Shown here one piece after another: positions 48,746-60,547 of a DNA stretch of 64,000 nucleotides. Position numbers and translations under genes: made by a program. The first letter of the stretch is position 1; the number at the start of each line of letters is the position of its first letter. The notes beneath the pieces are model-generated. The model worked only from the letters and a program-made list of their open reading frames with translations. It ran no database searches and was not told where the DNA came from. Origin of the DNA: Entonaema liquescens (lineage: Eukaryota > Ascomycota > Sordariomycetes > Xylariales > Xylariaceae); contig CADCSX010000005.1 in assembly GCA_902805475.1 (NCBI GenBank), forward strand, positions 1,623,501 to 1,687,500, read 5' to 3'.

Positions 48746-51184
48746 TCATGTAAGCCATATAAGATCTTCCTTTAGCTTCTCAAAAGCCGATTCAACATTA
48801 TTCCCAAAGAGCCTACCAACCCCTAGGCGCTCATAGCAGTTATCATATCCAGGCACATCAACACTTTTTAAGAACAGCACCTGGTAAACTATATGCTGGT
48901 TCGACCAATTGCCAAAACCGTAGCCCGTATCAGATTTAGATATGCTCGACACGAAAAAAGCATATACTAAACCGCCCACCCGGTTGTTCTCTGTGCCCTG
49001 ATGGTCAGGATGCTCGATGGACGCCCATCCTATAAGCTCTTCTGGGGCGTCTGCTAGTGCCACTCTCCTCCACATATCGATCCCGAAGTTTGGTTTATGG
49101 TCTGTCAACAGAGCAGCAGCGTCTGCCTCGTCTGTGCTAGCGAAGTGACCATCGACAACAACCGACTGTAGGCATCCACGCATCTGGAGGAGAGCAAAGC
49201 GGCTGTCATTACCGTACATATTATCGGGCGATGGCTTAGCGATGCGATCAAACTGCGGCTTCCACCCTAGAGGCGTGACTTGAATCATATTGACGCTCTT
49301 CACCGTGCAGAGTCTCTTCGATTTCCAATATCGGGCCCACCGCACTCTCACGCCCGAGTTAATCTTTTTACCGTTATTATCCAGAGAACTGGTACTTATG
49401 GATGCCCACGACCACGTCGGTATTCCTTTTACCCTCACCCGCACCCCGATCTCGGCTTGTTCCCACAGTAGGCCGCGGACGTAACTTATCCATAGCCCGG
49501 ACGCGTAGCGATATGACCCTGGAGATTTCGTGTGTAGGGCGGTCCCGAACTCCTTCGCGACTCCGGCAAGAGCTACAAGCCGGTCTTGCTCGACAAACGT
49601 GAGCTGAAGACTAGAGTACGCTTCTACAGCCGTTTCCCATGAATGCAGGATCGCTGCCGCGCTCCCTAGACCAAACTTCATCATCGATAACTTGAACGCC
49701 TTGTCGACCGATCCTTTCGGTGTTCCCTCTTTCGTTTCCACCCACTCCTGCTTCGCCACGTCACCCCGAACAGTCTGCGGCAAGGCCTCCTGGCACTGCA
49801 TAAATACGCCTGCGCTCGATCCCGAGAACGCTAGTAGTCGCCGGCTCAGCATCCACTCCTGATACACCCACCCACGGCTCAGCAGCGCGCTAGTACCAAC
49901 ATTCTTCCAATATTCCATGGCGATCGCCGTGTTTCCAGCCGCTTGCACGTAGAAGTGGCCATCCGGCGCACCTGTCTCGCCGTCTCTATACGGTAGACGT
50001 GTTACGCGTGGCAGATCCCGCGTCTGCAGCGCACGGAACAGGCCGCCGGACGGGTTAACCGCCGTTGCGGCGATGGTGAGCCACGCGTACTGGTAATAGT
50101 CCGCCATGCGAACGGCCTCGTGTTCCCAATCGGCGCTATCATCCTGGATGATGCAGAGGGAGTCGATCCAGATATAGCAGACGCCAAGACGCAGCGCGAT
50201 ATGCACGGCGTCGAGGAAAAGGTGGCTCAGGGGCGGGAAGTTGCACTGGTCCCGGGAGGAGTGGTCGCACTGCTGTGTGCGGCAGGCGTAGTTACCTAGG
50301 AGGGTCCTGGCGCGTTCGGTTGACTCGTCCCAGCGATGGCTGAGGATAATATACTTGCCTGTCTGACCCTTGGTCTCACGGAGGACTACGCCTAAGGAGC
50401 TCGGGTCGTAGCCAGTAGCTTGTGGATCAGTAAGGAAAACCTCAATGCAGCGGTTAGGTAGGGGAGCGTTCTCAACGTCGAACGTCTCGCACCTCGAAAG
50501 CGTCTTGCTGCATTCGGGATGATTCTCGCGGCACTTTTTGTGCCATGCCTGGATACGGTCTAAGTATGACCACGACCAGTTGTGCGTCACTGACGACAAA
50601 CTACCGGTGATGTCCTGGGACGTATATGCAAGGGTCCCTGTGAGTTCAGCCGGTTAGCATTAAATATAGTTGAAGTGTATGATTGGGTAGGTTGGGAAGC
50701 CCAACTCGCCTGTATCTGCTGCAAGATTGAACTGTACAGCAGGTGTTGTCGCTCCGAAGCCAATTAACGTTGGCGACGACGATATTGTCGGCGAGACGAA
50801 TGCTCGCAGCTTTATAATATTTAATGCGTCTTTCCCTCTGCTCGGGAGTCGATCCGCCCTCTGTACCGAGAAATGGACCCAGACAGGCCCGTAGGTCATG
50901 GAGATAAATTGTCGTCTGAATAGATGCAGACGATCCAATGAGAACCACGGGACTGGATTCTCCTCTCCCGACTGTTTTCTAACTGCAATGCTTAGGAAAC
51001 TCGTCTTATTACCGCGATCCGCGATTGTCAGATGCTCGAGGAGCATACTACAAAAGGAGCAGTTCTCCTCAGCTGTCGCCGAGCGGATCACGGCCGCGAT
51101 AGGATAACCGCGATAGGCATAACCTCCCCTCTCGAATGCCTGTATGTTGAAGTTCTGGCATCGCGAACATAGTTCATCACCCAT
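48746..51184 (-). CDS. HET-domain protein (heterokaryon incompatibility type)
   Basis: Two exons, 51184-50710 and 50637-48746, give 788 residues. The N-terminus (MGDELCSRCQNFNIQAFERG) has the CxxC opening common in HET proteins. The HET domain follows: KYIILSHRW (about 253-261), then CYIWIDSLCIIQDDSADW (about 312-329) and DYYQYAWLTIAATAV, GLFRA, LLSRGWVYQEWMLSRRLLAF. HET proteins trigger cell death or growth arrest after allorecognition; the C-terminal half has no partner domain (NACHT, ankyrin or WD) that I can see. The intron begins with GC rather than GT (ACAG|GCGAGT) and ends CTCACAG; no GT alternative keeps frame. Exon 2 lacks an ATG at its start, confirming the join. Divergent from the membrane protein at 51628. 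Confidence 0.88.
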
Positions 51185-51627
51185 AGCGAGAGCCAGTCTA
51201 TCGTCGTCTATTACTTGCTAAACCTAAACTCCAATATCGTATGCCAGAATCCGCACCTAAGACAGGCCTTCTCTTCTTCAATGCCGCCTATACCATTGAA
51301 ATCAAACACGCCAAGAAGGGATTGCGAGTTGATTGGCCACCTTACTTGGGTAGCATTTGTTACCTAATAATAGGATTTTGGCAGCGTGTGAATCCTTCAA
51401 TGTAAGCTTCTATACAACCTTCCAAGGCGCTTAATTTGGGGTCGCAAACGCGAACCCCTGTCTCATCAGCCCTTCAGCTTGGTCTACGTTAATCCTGCAT
51501 ACATCAAGGCCTAATTCAAAATATTGTATCGGGTCAGTTTTAGTCTTCATGTTTTTATTCATATCAGATCACGAATTTTGGCAATCAAGTCCCGTAGCCC
51601 GGCTCTGATGTTAAGGTAATAGGCATC
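51185..51627. other. Divergent promoter region, HET gene / membrane protein
   Basis: A 443-bp region between two divergent starts, which may share regulatory elements. No specific site identified. Confidence 0.45.
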
Positions 51628-53149
51628 ATGGCTTGGGGGATCGTGGGATGGTTTAGGAAAACTAACAAGCGACACCTGCTTCTGAAAATCTGCGCCCCGA
51701 TATCTATCACATTCAGCGCCTTGAAAATATTGGTGCTATGCTTAGATGTTGCTTTCTGGTGGACCGTTCTTTTACAGGAACCTATAATTGATGACAAGAC
51801 GACCACATTCGCGGCGCCTGGGGACATTCCTGATAAAGACGTCAGGCACACGCTCAGCAATATTCTTATTTTGCTTATCGTCCAAATCCCTATCTCTATA
51901 CTGCATATGGTATACTTCGTTTTCTTTTGGCATCGAAAGGGCAATACATACCAACGCAGTGTCATCCTCGCCGTGTTGGGTGTTATCAGCGTCGTTCTCG
52001 CAGGGCTCGTCCTAGGTCTTGGCATAGAAGTCGCAGCAAAGCCCCTTGACATCAACAAAACACTCCAAGTATACCCCAAACTAGACGCTCAACAACTGCA
52101 AGATGATTATGATGACTTCATGCAGAGTCTTGTGACGTCTATCCAATTCTTCTTTGCAGCCGCTATCATTGATGCCTTGGCTCAGGATGTCGCTATTGCC
52201 TTTTGGGTTTGGCTCCTACCATCATACTGGCGGATACCGAATCAGTACGAACCCGTTGTCACCAGCCGGAAGACCAAGCAGCACAGGTTAGAGGGCGTAT
52301 CATATTCTTACTTGCCTGAGAACGAGGATCAGCCAGACGTCCTAAATAGTTCTCTCGCTGCGCTCTTTAAAGAACATGAGAAGATAAGAGTTCAGGAACG
52401 ATCCAATCCTTTAGGTCATTATAAGGTTAGTATCTTGCATCCCAAGACATAATGATTCAATTGCTGACACAACAGTAGGAGAATCAAAGCGCAGATGTGG
52501 TAGATCCCCTGCTGGGCCAGGGGACCGTGTCCAGGCTGTCAAGTGGACCACAGTTCAACCCTGCTGTCTATTACTGGGCGAAGAAATGCAACACCTCCGA
52601 GCTGAAGCATTTCTTGTGGCTCGCAGGATTCCTCGAACTTGGCCTAATCGCTCTCAAGATTTCTGCATTTGTTCTAAGTTGGACGAATGATCTGTGGCTC
52701 CGATGGTAAGTTCCCACTTTTGATCCAATCCTCAACGCTTCTAACATAATCGTTTTATTAGGTCTTCTATTGTGGCTCTTGCCTGTGCTTTCCTACCAGT
52801 CCCATTGATCGTTACCTTGGCATTCTTGATTCGACGCCGTGTCTCACTCGACTACAGGCTTTTTGGGGCCGTAAGGCTCGATATACTACTATATACAACA
52901 TTTTGCTTAGAGGAGCTCCTATCAGTGGCGTGTTGTATCGATTATTTGGTCTTGCAGAACACTTCCGAGTATAAACAGTACGCCGAGGCCTTACATGTAG
53001 AAGACGCGAAGCGATACGATAACCTTCAAACAGTTAGCACTATATATATTATCGCGCTGATGGCATCGGTGGTGCAGGTACTCTGGGCGATAAATCTTAT
53101 AATACAATTAACGAAGGGGAATAAATTGAAATACCACTTTTTTATTTAA
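51628..53149 (+). CDS. Polytopic membrane protein, unknown function
   Basis: Exons 51628-52425, 52479-52705 and 52762-53149 give 470 residues. I count about eight hydrophobic helices, for example ITFSALKILVLCLDVAFWW, ILILLIVQIPISILHMVYFV, SVILAVLGVISVVLAGLVLG, HFLWLAGFLELGLIALKISA, IVALACAFLPVPLIVTLAFL and TIYIIALMASVVQVLWAINL. A hydrophilic loop sits between helices 4 and 5, and the C-terminus is short and basic. No transporter, GPCR or enzyme signature is recognised. Splice joins: HYK/ENQSADV and LRW/SSIVAL. It lies head-to-head with the HET gene; a functional link is possible but unsupported. The ATG at 51628 is preceded by AT-rich DNA and opens a short basic leader before TM1. Confidence 0.75.
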
Positions 53150-53718
53150 AAATTAACTATATTTGAAGAAAATTCGTTATAACTATATAGCATAATCTAA
53201 GAGATGATTTAGTATTTTTCGAAATGGCATCGCTTTTCTTGTTGCCTACAAGTTCTTAAACGAATGCGACACATATACTACCACTCTGTCCAGGGTCGTT
53301 ATAATTTCAACGAGCTCGTCAATTCGATTCTGCAGCGTGACATAAACCTATAGTCGGTTAAGCGGATGATTCCACCGTGTGATCTCGGTATCGTATACCG
53401 AATTAGGACGCAGACAGGACTCTCGTCGAATCGCCGGGTCTAGATGCGAAGCTGTGCCGCCGGGGCTCGAAGCTCAAATCAGACGATATATCAAAAAGTT
53501 CGGCGTTAGCGCCAACAGTCATAGTTAATGCTACGGTGCTACGGCGATTAAATTCTTGCAGCTTCACGGCTGTCTGCAAGTTGCTTATTCCCTCCTCCTT
53601 AAAAGCACAGGGGGAAGACAAGGGACAAGCCCCGTACATAAAGCCGTAGCTATATAAGGCAAGAGGAAGAAGGGAAAGCACCAATATAAACTGACTTGAC
53701 CTGGATATAATAGCGAAG
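53150..53718. other. Intergenic, 0.6 kb
   Basis: 3' flank of the membrane protein gene and promoter of the GPI protein gene; AGCTATATAAGGC at about 53648-53660 is a TATA candidate about 60 bases upstream of the ATG at 53719. Confidence 0.5.
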
Positions 53719-54503
53719 ATGAAGTTCTCAACATCAGTTACTGCGCACCTACTAGTTCTTGGCGCGCAACACGCCCTCGCGCACGCATCAGCCGACATCC
53801 TACACGCCGCCAGCGACAGCGACAGCGATAGCGATTACATCACATCGGTATGCTCTCCCGCCACCGCGCCCGACCAATCGGACGCCGCGCCCTGCGTCGC
53901 GATCCAGACCATCGAAACATCCTGCCTACCCAACGGGACGTCCCCCCTCGCTCTCGAAGCCCACGCGCAGTGTCTCTGCGGCGGGAGCTACTTCGCGGAA
54001 TGGCTGGGATGTCGACGGTGTCTGCTCGCGCACGGGGGGCTGTCGCCGCGCAACTACACGTATTTCTCCGCGGTGCTGGCGAGCGCGAGCAGGAAGCTGT
54101 GCGAGGAGGCGCCGACGGCCGCGTTCGCGACGCTGTTCACCGAGGCCCAGGCCGGCGTGCCGGAGCCGACGACGGGAGCGACGGCGTTGAGCGATGGGAA
54201 GAGCGGCGATGCGGCTGTCAGCTTGTATTACACGGCAAGTGGGCCCCAGGGCCCGGGGCGTATTACGGGGAGTGCTACGGCGGCTACGGCGGAAACTTCG
54301 GGTTCGAGTTCGGAGGAGGCGGAGGTGACGGCAACGGCGACCGGTGGGGGTTCTCAGAACGGAGGGGAAGATCGACTACGAGTGCACCATCATCGACAAC
54401 TTCGAGCTCTAGTAATATCGCTGTTCCGACAGGGGCGCCTGGGAGCGGCAAAGGTGCGATGTTCGCAGCAGCGGTAGGCGGTGCATTGATGGCTGTCTTA
54501 TAG
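53719..54503 (+). CDS. Cys-rich GPI-anchored surface protein
   Basis: A signal peptide (MKFSTSVTAHLLVLGAQHAL) is followed by an SDSDSDSD stretch, then a Cys-rich domain (CSPATAPDQSDAAPC, SCLPNGTSPLALEAHAQCLC, GCRRCLLAHGG, KLCEEAP), then a Ser/Thr/Gly-rich stalk. A hydrophobic C-terminus (MFAAAVGGALMAVL), preceded by small residues, is a GPI-anchor signal. I recognise the general pattern from fungal surface proteins, not a named function. Read straight, the frame leaves the GPI tail at 54364-54367 (GGGG). One additional G joins GGGSQNGG to GRSTTSAPSSTTSSSS and gives exactly 262 codons. Local sequence is very GC-rich compared with its flanks, and all three plus frames are open over long stretches. 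Confidence 0.75.
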
Positions 54504-55222
54504 GGGGTCATGATACGCTTGCTAATCCTATAATGTATAATGAATGAAACCTGCCTAACCTAGATACATACATATATAATATACAATCTACCTTAGGTAT
54601 TAAACCCATCAAGAAAAGGACAGTGGTAATAAGAGTAAAGGCACGTCTTACCTAAGAAACGTGCTCAAGGCAATATATTTTAACCCAGCCAAGCCTACCT
54701 TAGTCCAATGGCGCAATCTTCGTGTATATTACTGTAACGACCAAAACCACTTATACTAAGTAGTGGGACTCTATATCTCAATGTTGCCTATTACCTTGAT
54801 GGACACCCTGCTGGCCAACCTTCATCTCGGGCCAATCATACCACCTGCCCGTTCCAGCTTATTCCGAGTAGACCCCAGACATGCCTACCTAGGCCTATAT
54901 GAGTCGCGGATCCGAAAAAGTGATTGTCAGAGACGGGTGTTCCTGCGTTAGCTCAGTCCAGGGACGGTACGGCCACGTGCGGACGCGGCTATTCCGACGT
55001 CAGTCCATCTTGTCGGATGCCGTACATACGTCCGAATGTGGGTCTAGGATCTAGTAGATTCACGGTAGCTAAAGTGTTATCTTTTGGATGAGTTCGTATA
55101 GGTAAAAGGTCTCTTTTAATTGATCATATTATCATGTCTCATTTTCTACATCTACGACTAATACCGGCCGTGGTTTTATCCCTTCAGATATATAACCTAT
55201 CGTAGCTTCATTGGTACCTATT
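54504..55222. other. Intergenic, 0.7 kb
   Basis: AT-rich 3' flanks of two convergent genes. Nothing recognisable. Confidence 0.5.
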
Positions 55223-55805
55223 TTACTCGGGCATGTGTTCGAATGGCTTGGCGAGGTGTTCCGAGCAGAAAGGCAGCTTTCCGACGGTCCAGATCTCGGT
55301 ATCCTAGTGGTTGTGGACATATGTCAGTATTTTCCATCCAGGTACAAGTAAAGTGGTATAATATTGTATACACGAGACAACTAGATGAGGAGAGTAGGGT
55401 GGGGTAAACTTACAGGCTTCAATGCCTTCTTATCAGCATCGCTGAGAGTGCCACCCTTGAGAGCGATGATCGGGGGTGCCGCCTCCGGGTCGTGTGCAAT
55501 AGGAGACCCGCACTCGGGGCAGAAGATACGATGCACAGGCTTGCCGGACGAGCCCGCCTTTGCGTAACTCTTGGTTGTGCCGTTGATGGTTAACTTGTCC
55601 TTGGGCACGACTACTACTAGCGCTATTTTCGTGTTATGTCTCAGTGGAATAGCTTCAATAAATACGGTTGGTAGAGGATGTACGCACAGTAGGTAGAGCC
55701 TGACTGTCTTTGGCAGTCGTCACAGTGGTCGTAGCCAACGATGAGGGGTTCCGCATCGACGGTGTACTTTACGGCTCCGCAGAGGCAATGACCCGAAAGA
55801 CCCAT
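55223..55805 (-). CDS. GFA/CENP-V-type zinc enzyme (glutathione-dependent formaldehyde-activating family)
   Basis: Exons 55805-55688, 55622-55414 and 55303-55223 give 135 residues. Zinc ligands of the GFA fold are all visible: GHCLCGAVKY (Cys7, Cys9), YDHCDDCQRQSG (Cys28, Cys31) and IFCPECGSPI (Cys74, Cys77). The family includes S-hydroxymethylglutathione-forming proteins, but many members have no proven activity. The C-terminus reads DTEIWTVGKLPFCSEHLAKP, the usual W-x-xx-KLP ending. All introns are GT-AG and the model is exact. Probably cytosolic. No operon-like partner nearby. Confidence 0.9.
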
Positions 55806-57299
55806 TGTGATTAGAAACGAAGATATGTACGTTGGTGACTTATAATAGATACACTTGGTTAAGGATGCAGTATTCCAAAGTTTTGAGAAGCTAATTGTAT
55901 AGTAGAATAGCTAGGAAGTCTTCGAATGAAACTAAAAAAGGGATAGAAGCCTTTATTTATACGGGTAACAGGTAGTAGATAGATGGCTTTAGTCCGTGGG
56001 GACTCCTGTGGTACAAGCCGAAGCGTTAATGCAAACAAGACACTGTTATGTCATATCCCGGCCTAGAACTTGAGCTCCCCTGTCCTCGGAGAAGACTTCC
56101 ATTAATATTCAAATAGTAAATTAGACTTATAGCTTGTTGCTTCTGTTATCACTCTTACGTTTAAAGAATCTTACAATCATCATTAGAAAATATCTGACTC
56201 GGCATATACAAATAGCTAACGAGATACGAGCTCATTATTTTTTTTTTGTTCCTCGCGTACTCATCTTCCTCAAAGAGCTTTCCTTCGCGGCGGGGTTGAC
56301 AGCTTCTAAGGGGGGTAATTGGTGGGGTTATGCGTCCTACTGCTGCTAGCCTACGTCAGGAACCTAGCTGACGTAGCACCAAATCCGATTCCTTGCAGCC
56401 CTAACGGAGTTCGAGGTGGATCTGTACACTTACAACTTAGACTGATAGAGAATAGCCCGCGTAGAACGTACTCGTACATGGCGGTGACAACATGGACCAC
56501 ACAGAATCTGATCATAGCTTGCAATATCTCCGGCAGTTCTACGGTATTATGATTAGGGTTATTCTTAAACCTGATGTAAGACAACTAGATCAGAATTATC
56601 GTTGCGGGATATCGAGCTAACCAACCAGCAAGAGTATTTGTCAAAACATCCTTGTCTAAACTCCGCTGCTCGAAGCCACCAACTATGATACCAAGTGCTT
56701 GATTAGCTCCCGTAGTGCATGTGCTGATGCTGACTGGCTATTTGTATTTGGAATTACCTGTGTGTTTCAATAATCGCGCTTCCGCCGGCGCGCCGCAGTG
56801 CTGCGTGTAGATCGTTAAACCCGAGCGGCACGTTAGCATCGAAAAGCCCTCCGAACACTTTCATCAGTCATTCTGATGCCATAAGTTTATTTTTTTTTTG
56901 GGGGGGGGGGGTTCCCCGACTATCTTTGACTCACATCTATTCAAAGAACCCTATTATGCCCATGCTGCTCTGCTATTGGAATTTCTTACCGCCAGATGGC
57001 CATGCTGATTGTGTAGCAGTCTAACATAATTCAGACCTGAAGCCAACTTATTTGACTTCTTATCAGGGCGTATGTTAGGATGTATGCAGTATACAATCTT
57101 GAGGAATCCTTCTATAAAAAGTCGACCAGTACGATGTTTCAAATACGCCGCCCAGGTTGAAGAAAACATTCAACATAATCCAAGTCCGATCTACGGCTGA
57201 TTAGTACGGTAAGGATAGACTGATTGGATAGCAATAGATCAATCAAGCTTGCCTCCTATATTTTCTCCAAGACGAGAACCAGAAATATCCCAAAATTGC
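55806..57299. other. Intergenic, 1.5 kb
   Basis: AT-rich, with T9 near 56239-56248 and an abrupt T10G12 junction at 56890-56911. No supported gene. Confidence 0.5.
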
Positions 57300-59162
57300 T
57301 CAACAATTCACAGCCCAGGCCAACAACAACCTGAAAGCCCACTGTTCGAGCCGGAGGATATCCACGCTGCCCATGGCAATTCTGTCCGCCGTGAACAACG
57401 CTAATACCGAATTTCTGTAAATTTGTCTCGATCTGTCGTCTTCATGGGATAAAACATATCCATCCATGGACGAAAGTCGAAAGCCCCGAATATCTTCTTG
57501 GGGTTGCGTACCTGGGCTGGCCTGATTCGATGTGAGTGGTCGTTCAATTCTTTCGGGTCTCTGCCGCAGGTTCTTGATGGCTGTAAAACAGCTATAATCA
57601 AAATAGCTTGCTGTTTGTAATAACGGAGGTGGCTGCTTCTTAACGAATAGCCGTGGTAACAACTTCGGGTTTGACACCCATATAGTATTGCTCTCGCTTG
57701 ACTCACAAAATATGGCCTCGAAATCGTGCGCGTAATGTACAAATCTTGAATAAAATATGGGTGTTAAGACTTTGAACTCCAATCTCCCGGCCTTTTCGGG
57801 GCTCTCCTTTGCTGGCGTCGACATCATAGTTTCGATGGGCGCATCGGTAATACCACATGGAACGTATTGTAGAGCCAACGGCTCGGGAGATTGTTCAACT
57901 AGATGTCTCAAGTATCTCCTGAATAATGGCTCGAGTTGAGATTCTATCTTATCGGCGTGTCGGCCAATACTTGTCTTTAGTGGCTCCGGTCGGTACCAAA
58001 CATGGAGTTTCCTCTGAAAAAAGAGAGCCGTGGCTTCTTTTACGATTCTGGGAAAGGTGACGAAGCCTACCCACCACCATGACACCAGAAATCTGAATTT
58101 TTGAATGGAAGTCATCTCTGAAGGGTCGATAACACTTCCTTCTGAGAATATACGGGCAACTAGTTTCGGGTGACCCTTAGAAGAGGTTAGATTTATCGTA
58201 TTATCAATGGGGCCTTGACCATCCATATTCGGGAAAAGGGGGTCATGGGCTGTAAGCGAGTATATCCCTTTTCTTGAATTAAAGGGGGACACGTGAAAGT
58301 CCTTCGACCAGGTTTGTCTTAAGGGCTTTGGGTGACCAGCTTTCTGAGTCAAAGTGGTTTCTCTTAGAGGGTTATTCCCAGATGCTTCTAATGAGTCTAC
58401 TGTGTTGTCTGTTCTTAGAAAGTACATCCGCCTCTCGTCAAACGTATTATTGACTTCAAGGATTATTGCCGCCAAGTGTTTATCGGTGGAATAAAGGTAC
58501 CAAAAGGAAACAGGGTTGAAATGGTAACCTAGAAATCTCGCAGCAGTTACTAGATACGCATATGGGTACTTGGAGGCATCAACACCCTATGTAGCATTAG
58601 CTCTGGATCCCTTGGAGTAGACGAAAGGATGTTGTACTTGGGATTCGAGGTAAGAGTCCAGCTTGCCCCTTAACCCGAGGTGTCCGTTTCCCCTATTTAG
58701 GTAATCCGAAGCATGAACCTTGTACCAACCACCAACTCCTGTACCATACTCTTCATTTGATATCATGCCGCCAGCGACACCTGTCCAACCGACGGGTATC
58801 CCAACTAGGAGATACGAATAAGAAAACGAGTGCTTCTTGGGAAACAACCTGGTATGCGTCGTCCGACAAGGGAATATCAAAGGTCGTCCCAGGCTAGTCC
58901 ATGGCACAGATAACTGTGCAGATTGACTACGACGTCGTACGTACATGGAGTAAGTGAGAGCGGCTGTAGCCATTGCTACCACCCCTAGAGATACCTTAGC
59001 ATAGCTAATCTCAAGGAACTCGGAGATCGCAGAACCTCTAGTCCAGAATAAGAAAAGACTAAGGAGCACTGCATCTCCAATATGTCCAAGGACAAGATAG
59101 TAACATAATGCGATAATACGTAGAATAACGCTATGGACTAGCATCTCGGAGATGTCATCCAC
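57300..59162 (-). CDS. DUF1365 family membrane-associated protein
   Basis: Exons 59162-58638 and 58586-57300 give 603 residues. Two N-terminal hydrophobic segments (IALCYYLVLGHIGDAVLLSL and VSLGVVAMATAALTYSMYV) precede the DUF1365 core. Core motifs: FPCRTTHTRLFPKKHSFSYS, YLLVGIPVGW, KYPYAYLVTAARFLGYHFNP, VSFWYLYS. The function of this family is unknown; bacterial members often sit beside fatty-acid cyclopropane genes. The 51-nt intron (GTACAA ... GAGCTAATGC ... CTACATAG) removes an apparent in-frame TAG and joins YLESQ to GVDASKYPYAYL. A start at 59162 is the first ATG before the membrane segments. Confidence 0.85.
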
Positions 59163-60003
59163 AAAGGAACTTAAAGTTGATGATCTAGATGGAGCGACTT
59201 GTCTAAAGTGAAGTCCTGTTATTACCCGAAGTTTACAAGTGATAGAAATTTATGAACAAATCAGATTATCCGGGTCATGTTCTTGTGCTTGTGGAATGAA
59301 CTACTGGAAGGTTACACATTCAGGAAGCGGAAAGCATATGTCCGCTGGTAGGGAGTAGCAGCCACATTGTTATCTTATCATATAGTTATATATCTTATCC
59401 CGCATTCATCTTATCTAAGCCGGTATGACTGTTCGCCGTGCAAGTCAGCATGGAGCAAATCCGTAAAACACTGTAAATAGTTGTATTATTCGGCTTGGAA
59501 TCGAGAAGAATGTTTTTAGACGAACCGACTCCAAGCTGTTTAGTGAATTTGAGTTTTTTTTTTTTTTTTTAAACAAAAAAAAAAGGTCAACTGAATTGTT
59601 TTGGTGCTTTCTATCATTAGGAATCAGCCTCTTAGTGTGGCTTTGCAACGAAGATCTTGTGTCGTAACAGCTGTCGGTGTTAGGGCGGTTTAGGGCGGCT
59701 GGGCCACAAAGGTTGCCTCCCCGCCAAAAAAACAACTCCGTTGAGTCAGCGGCGGCTCCGCTTTCAGCCCACTTCACCATCATTCCTTCGCCTTCTACGC
59801 TCTAAAAAAAGGACATCTATATCAACAGCTCACACGCGCATTATATTCTAACCTTTTTCAACTTTTAACACGTTCTCTAGCAACAACCCGCGTAACCAAC
59901 TAGTTATAACCAATCGAACCCGGAACATCAATCCGATTGTCAACTTCGACTACGCTAATTTTACTTCCTACTCCTACCAAATCAATCCCTCACTGTTTTC
60001 ACG
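59163..60003. other. Divergent intergenic region, DUF1365 / MBF1
   Basis: Contains adjacent T18 and A10 runs near 59553-59584 and, from about 59820, a pyrimidine-rich CAAC-containing leader of MBF1. No gene. Confidence 0.55.
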
Positions 60004-60547
60004 ATGTCTGACGAGTGGGACTCGGTCACCAAGATTGGTAGCAAGGCTCGCGGCGGCGCATCGCAGCGGGAGACCGTTCTGCGAAGCAGCTCCGCGATCA
60101 ATGCCGCCAAGCGATCAGGCAGCGCCATCGCGACCGAGAAGAAGTACTCCACAGGCAATGCCGTAAGTTTTATTTCCCTCTCCCTTTTCCTATGACCTCA
60201 TTCCCCAAACTAGCGCTAACACAACTTCCCAACAACAGGTAGGCAAAGGACCCGAAGGCCAACGTCTGACCAAGGTCGACCGTAGCGACGACATCATCAA
60301 ACCGAACACGGTGGGCAAGGAGGTCGGCGACGTCATCAGCCAGACGCGGCAGAAGGTGGAGCCCAAGATGACGCAGAAGGACCTGGCCACCAAGTGCAAC
60401 ACGACGCCCTCCGTCATCGCCGACTTCGAGCGCGGCACCGCTATCCCCGACCAGAAGATCCTCTCCGCCATGGAGCGTGTCCTTAACGTCAAGCTTCGTG
60501 GTACTGGCATCGGCGAGCCGAAGTTCAAGCCCAAGGAGAAGAAATGA
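60004..60547 (+). CDS. mbf1: Multiprotein-bridging factor 1
   Basis: Transcriptional coactivator that bridges bZIP-type activators and TBP and also protects ribosome reading frame in yeast (family knowledge). Exons 60004-60162 and 60239-60547 give 155 residues, the standard length. The N-terminal MBF1 domain starts MSDEWDSVTKIGSKARGG, and the Cro/C1-type helix-turn-helix spans about residues 97-135 (MTQKDLATKCNTTPSVIADF). The tail is Lys-rich (GEPKFKPKEKK). Codons are strongly C/G-ending, unlike surrounding DNA, which suggests high expression. The bZIP protein at 38.3-39.3 kb belongs to the class of MBF1 partners, but no specific pairing is implied. Confidence 0.95.

Noticed and set aside
58587..58592. 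In-frame TAG interrupting the DUF1365 gene, possibly a RIP nonsense change
   Set aside because: It is the acceptor of a 51-nt intron with good donor, branch point and conserved join SQ/GVDAS.
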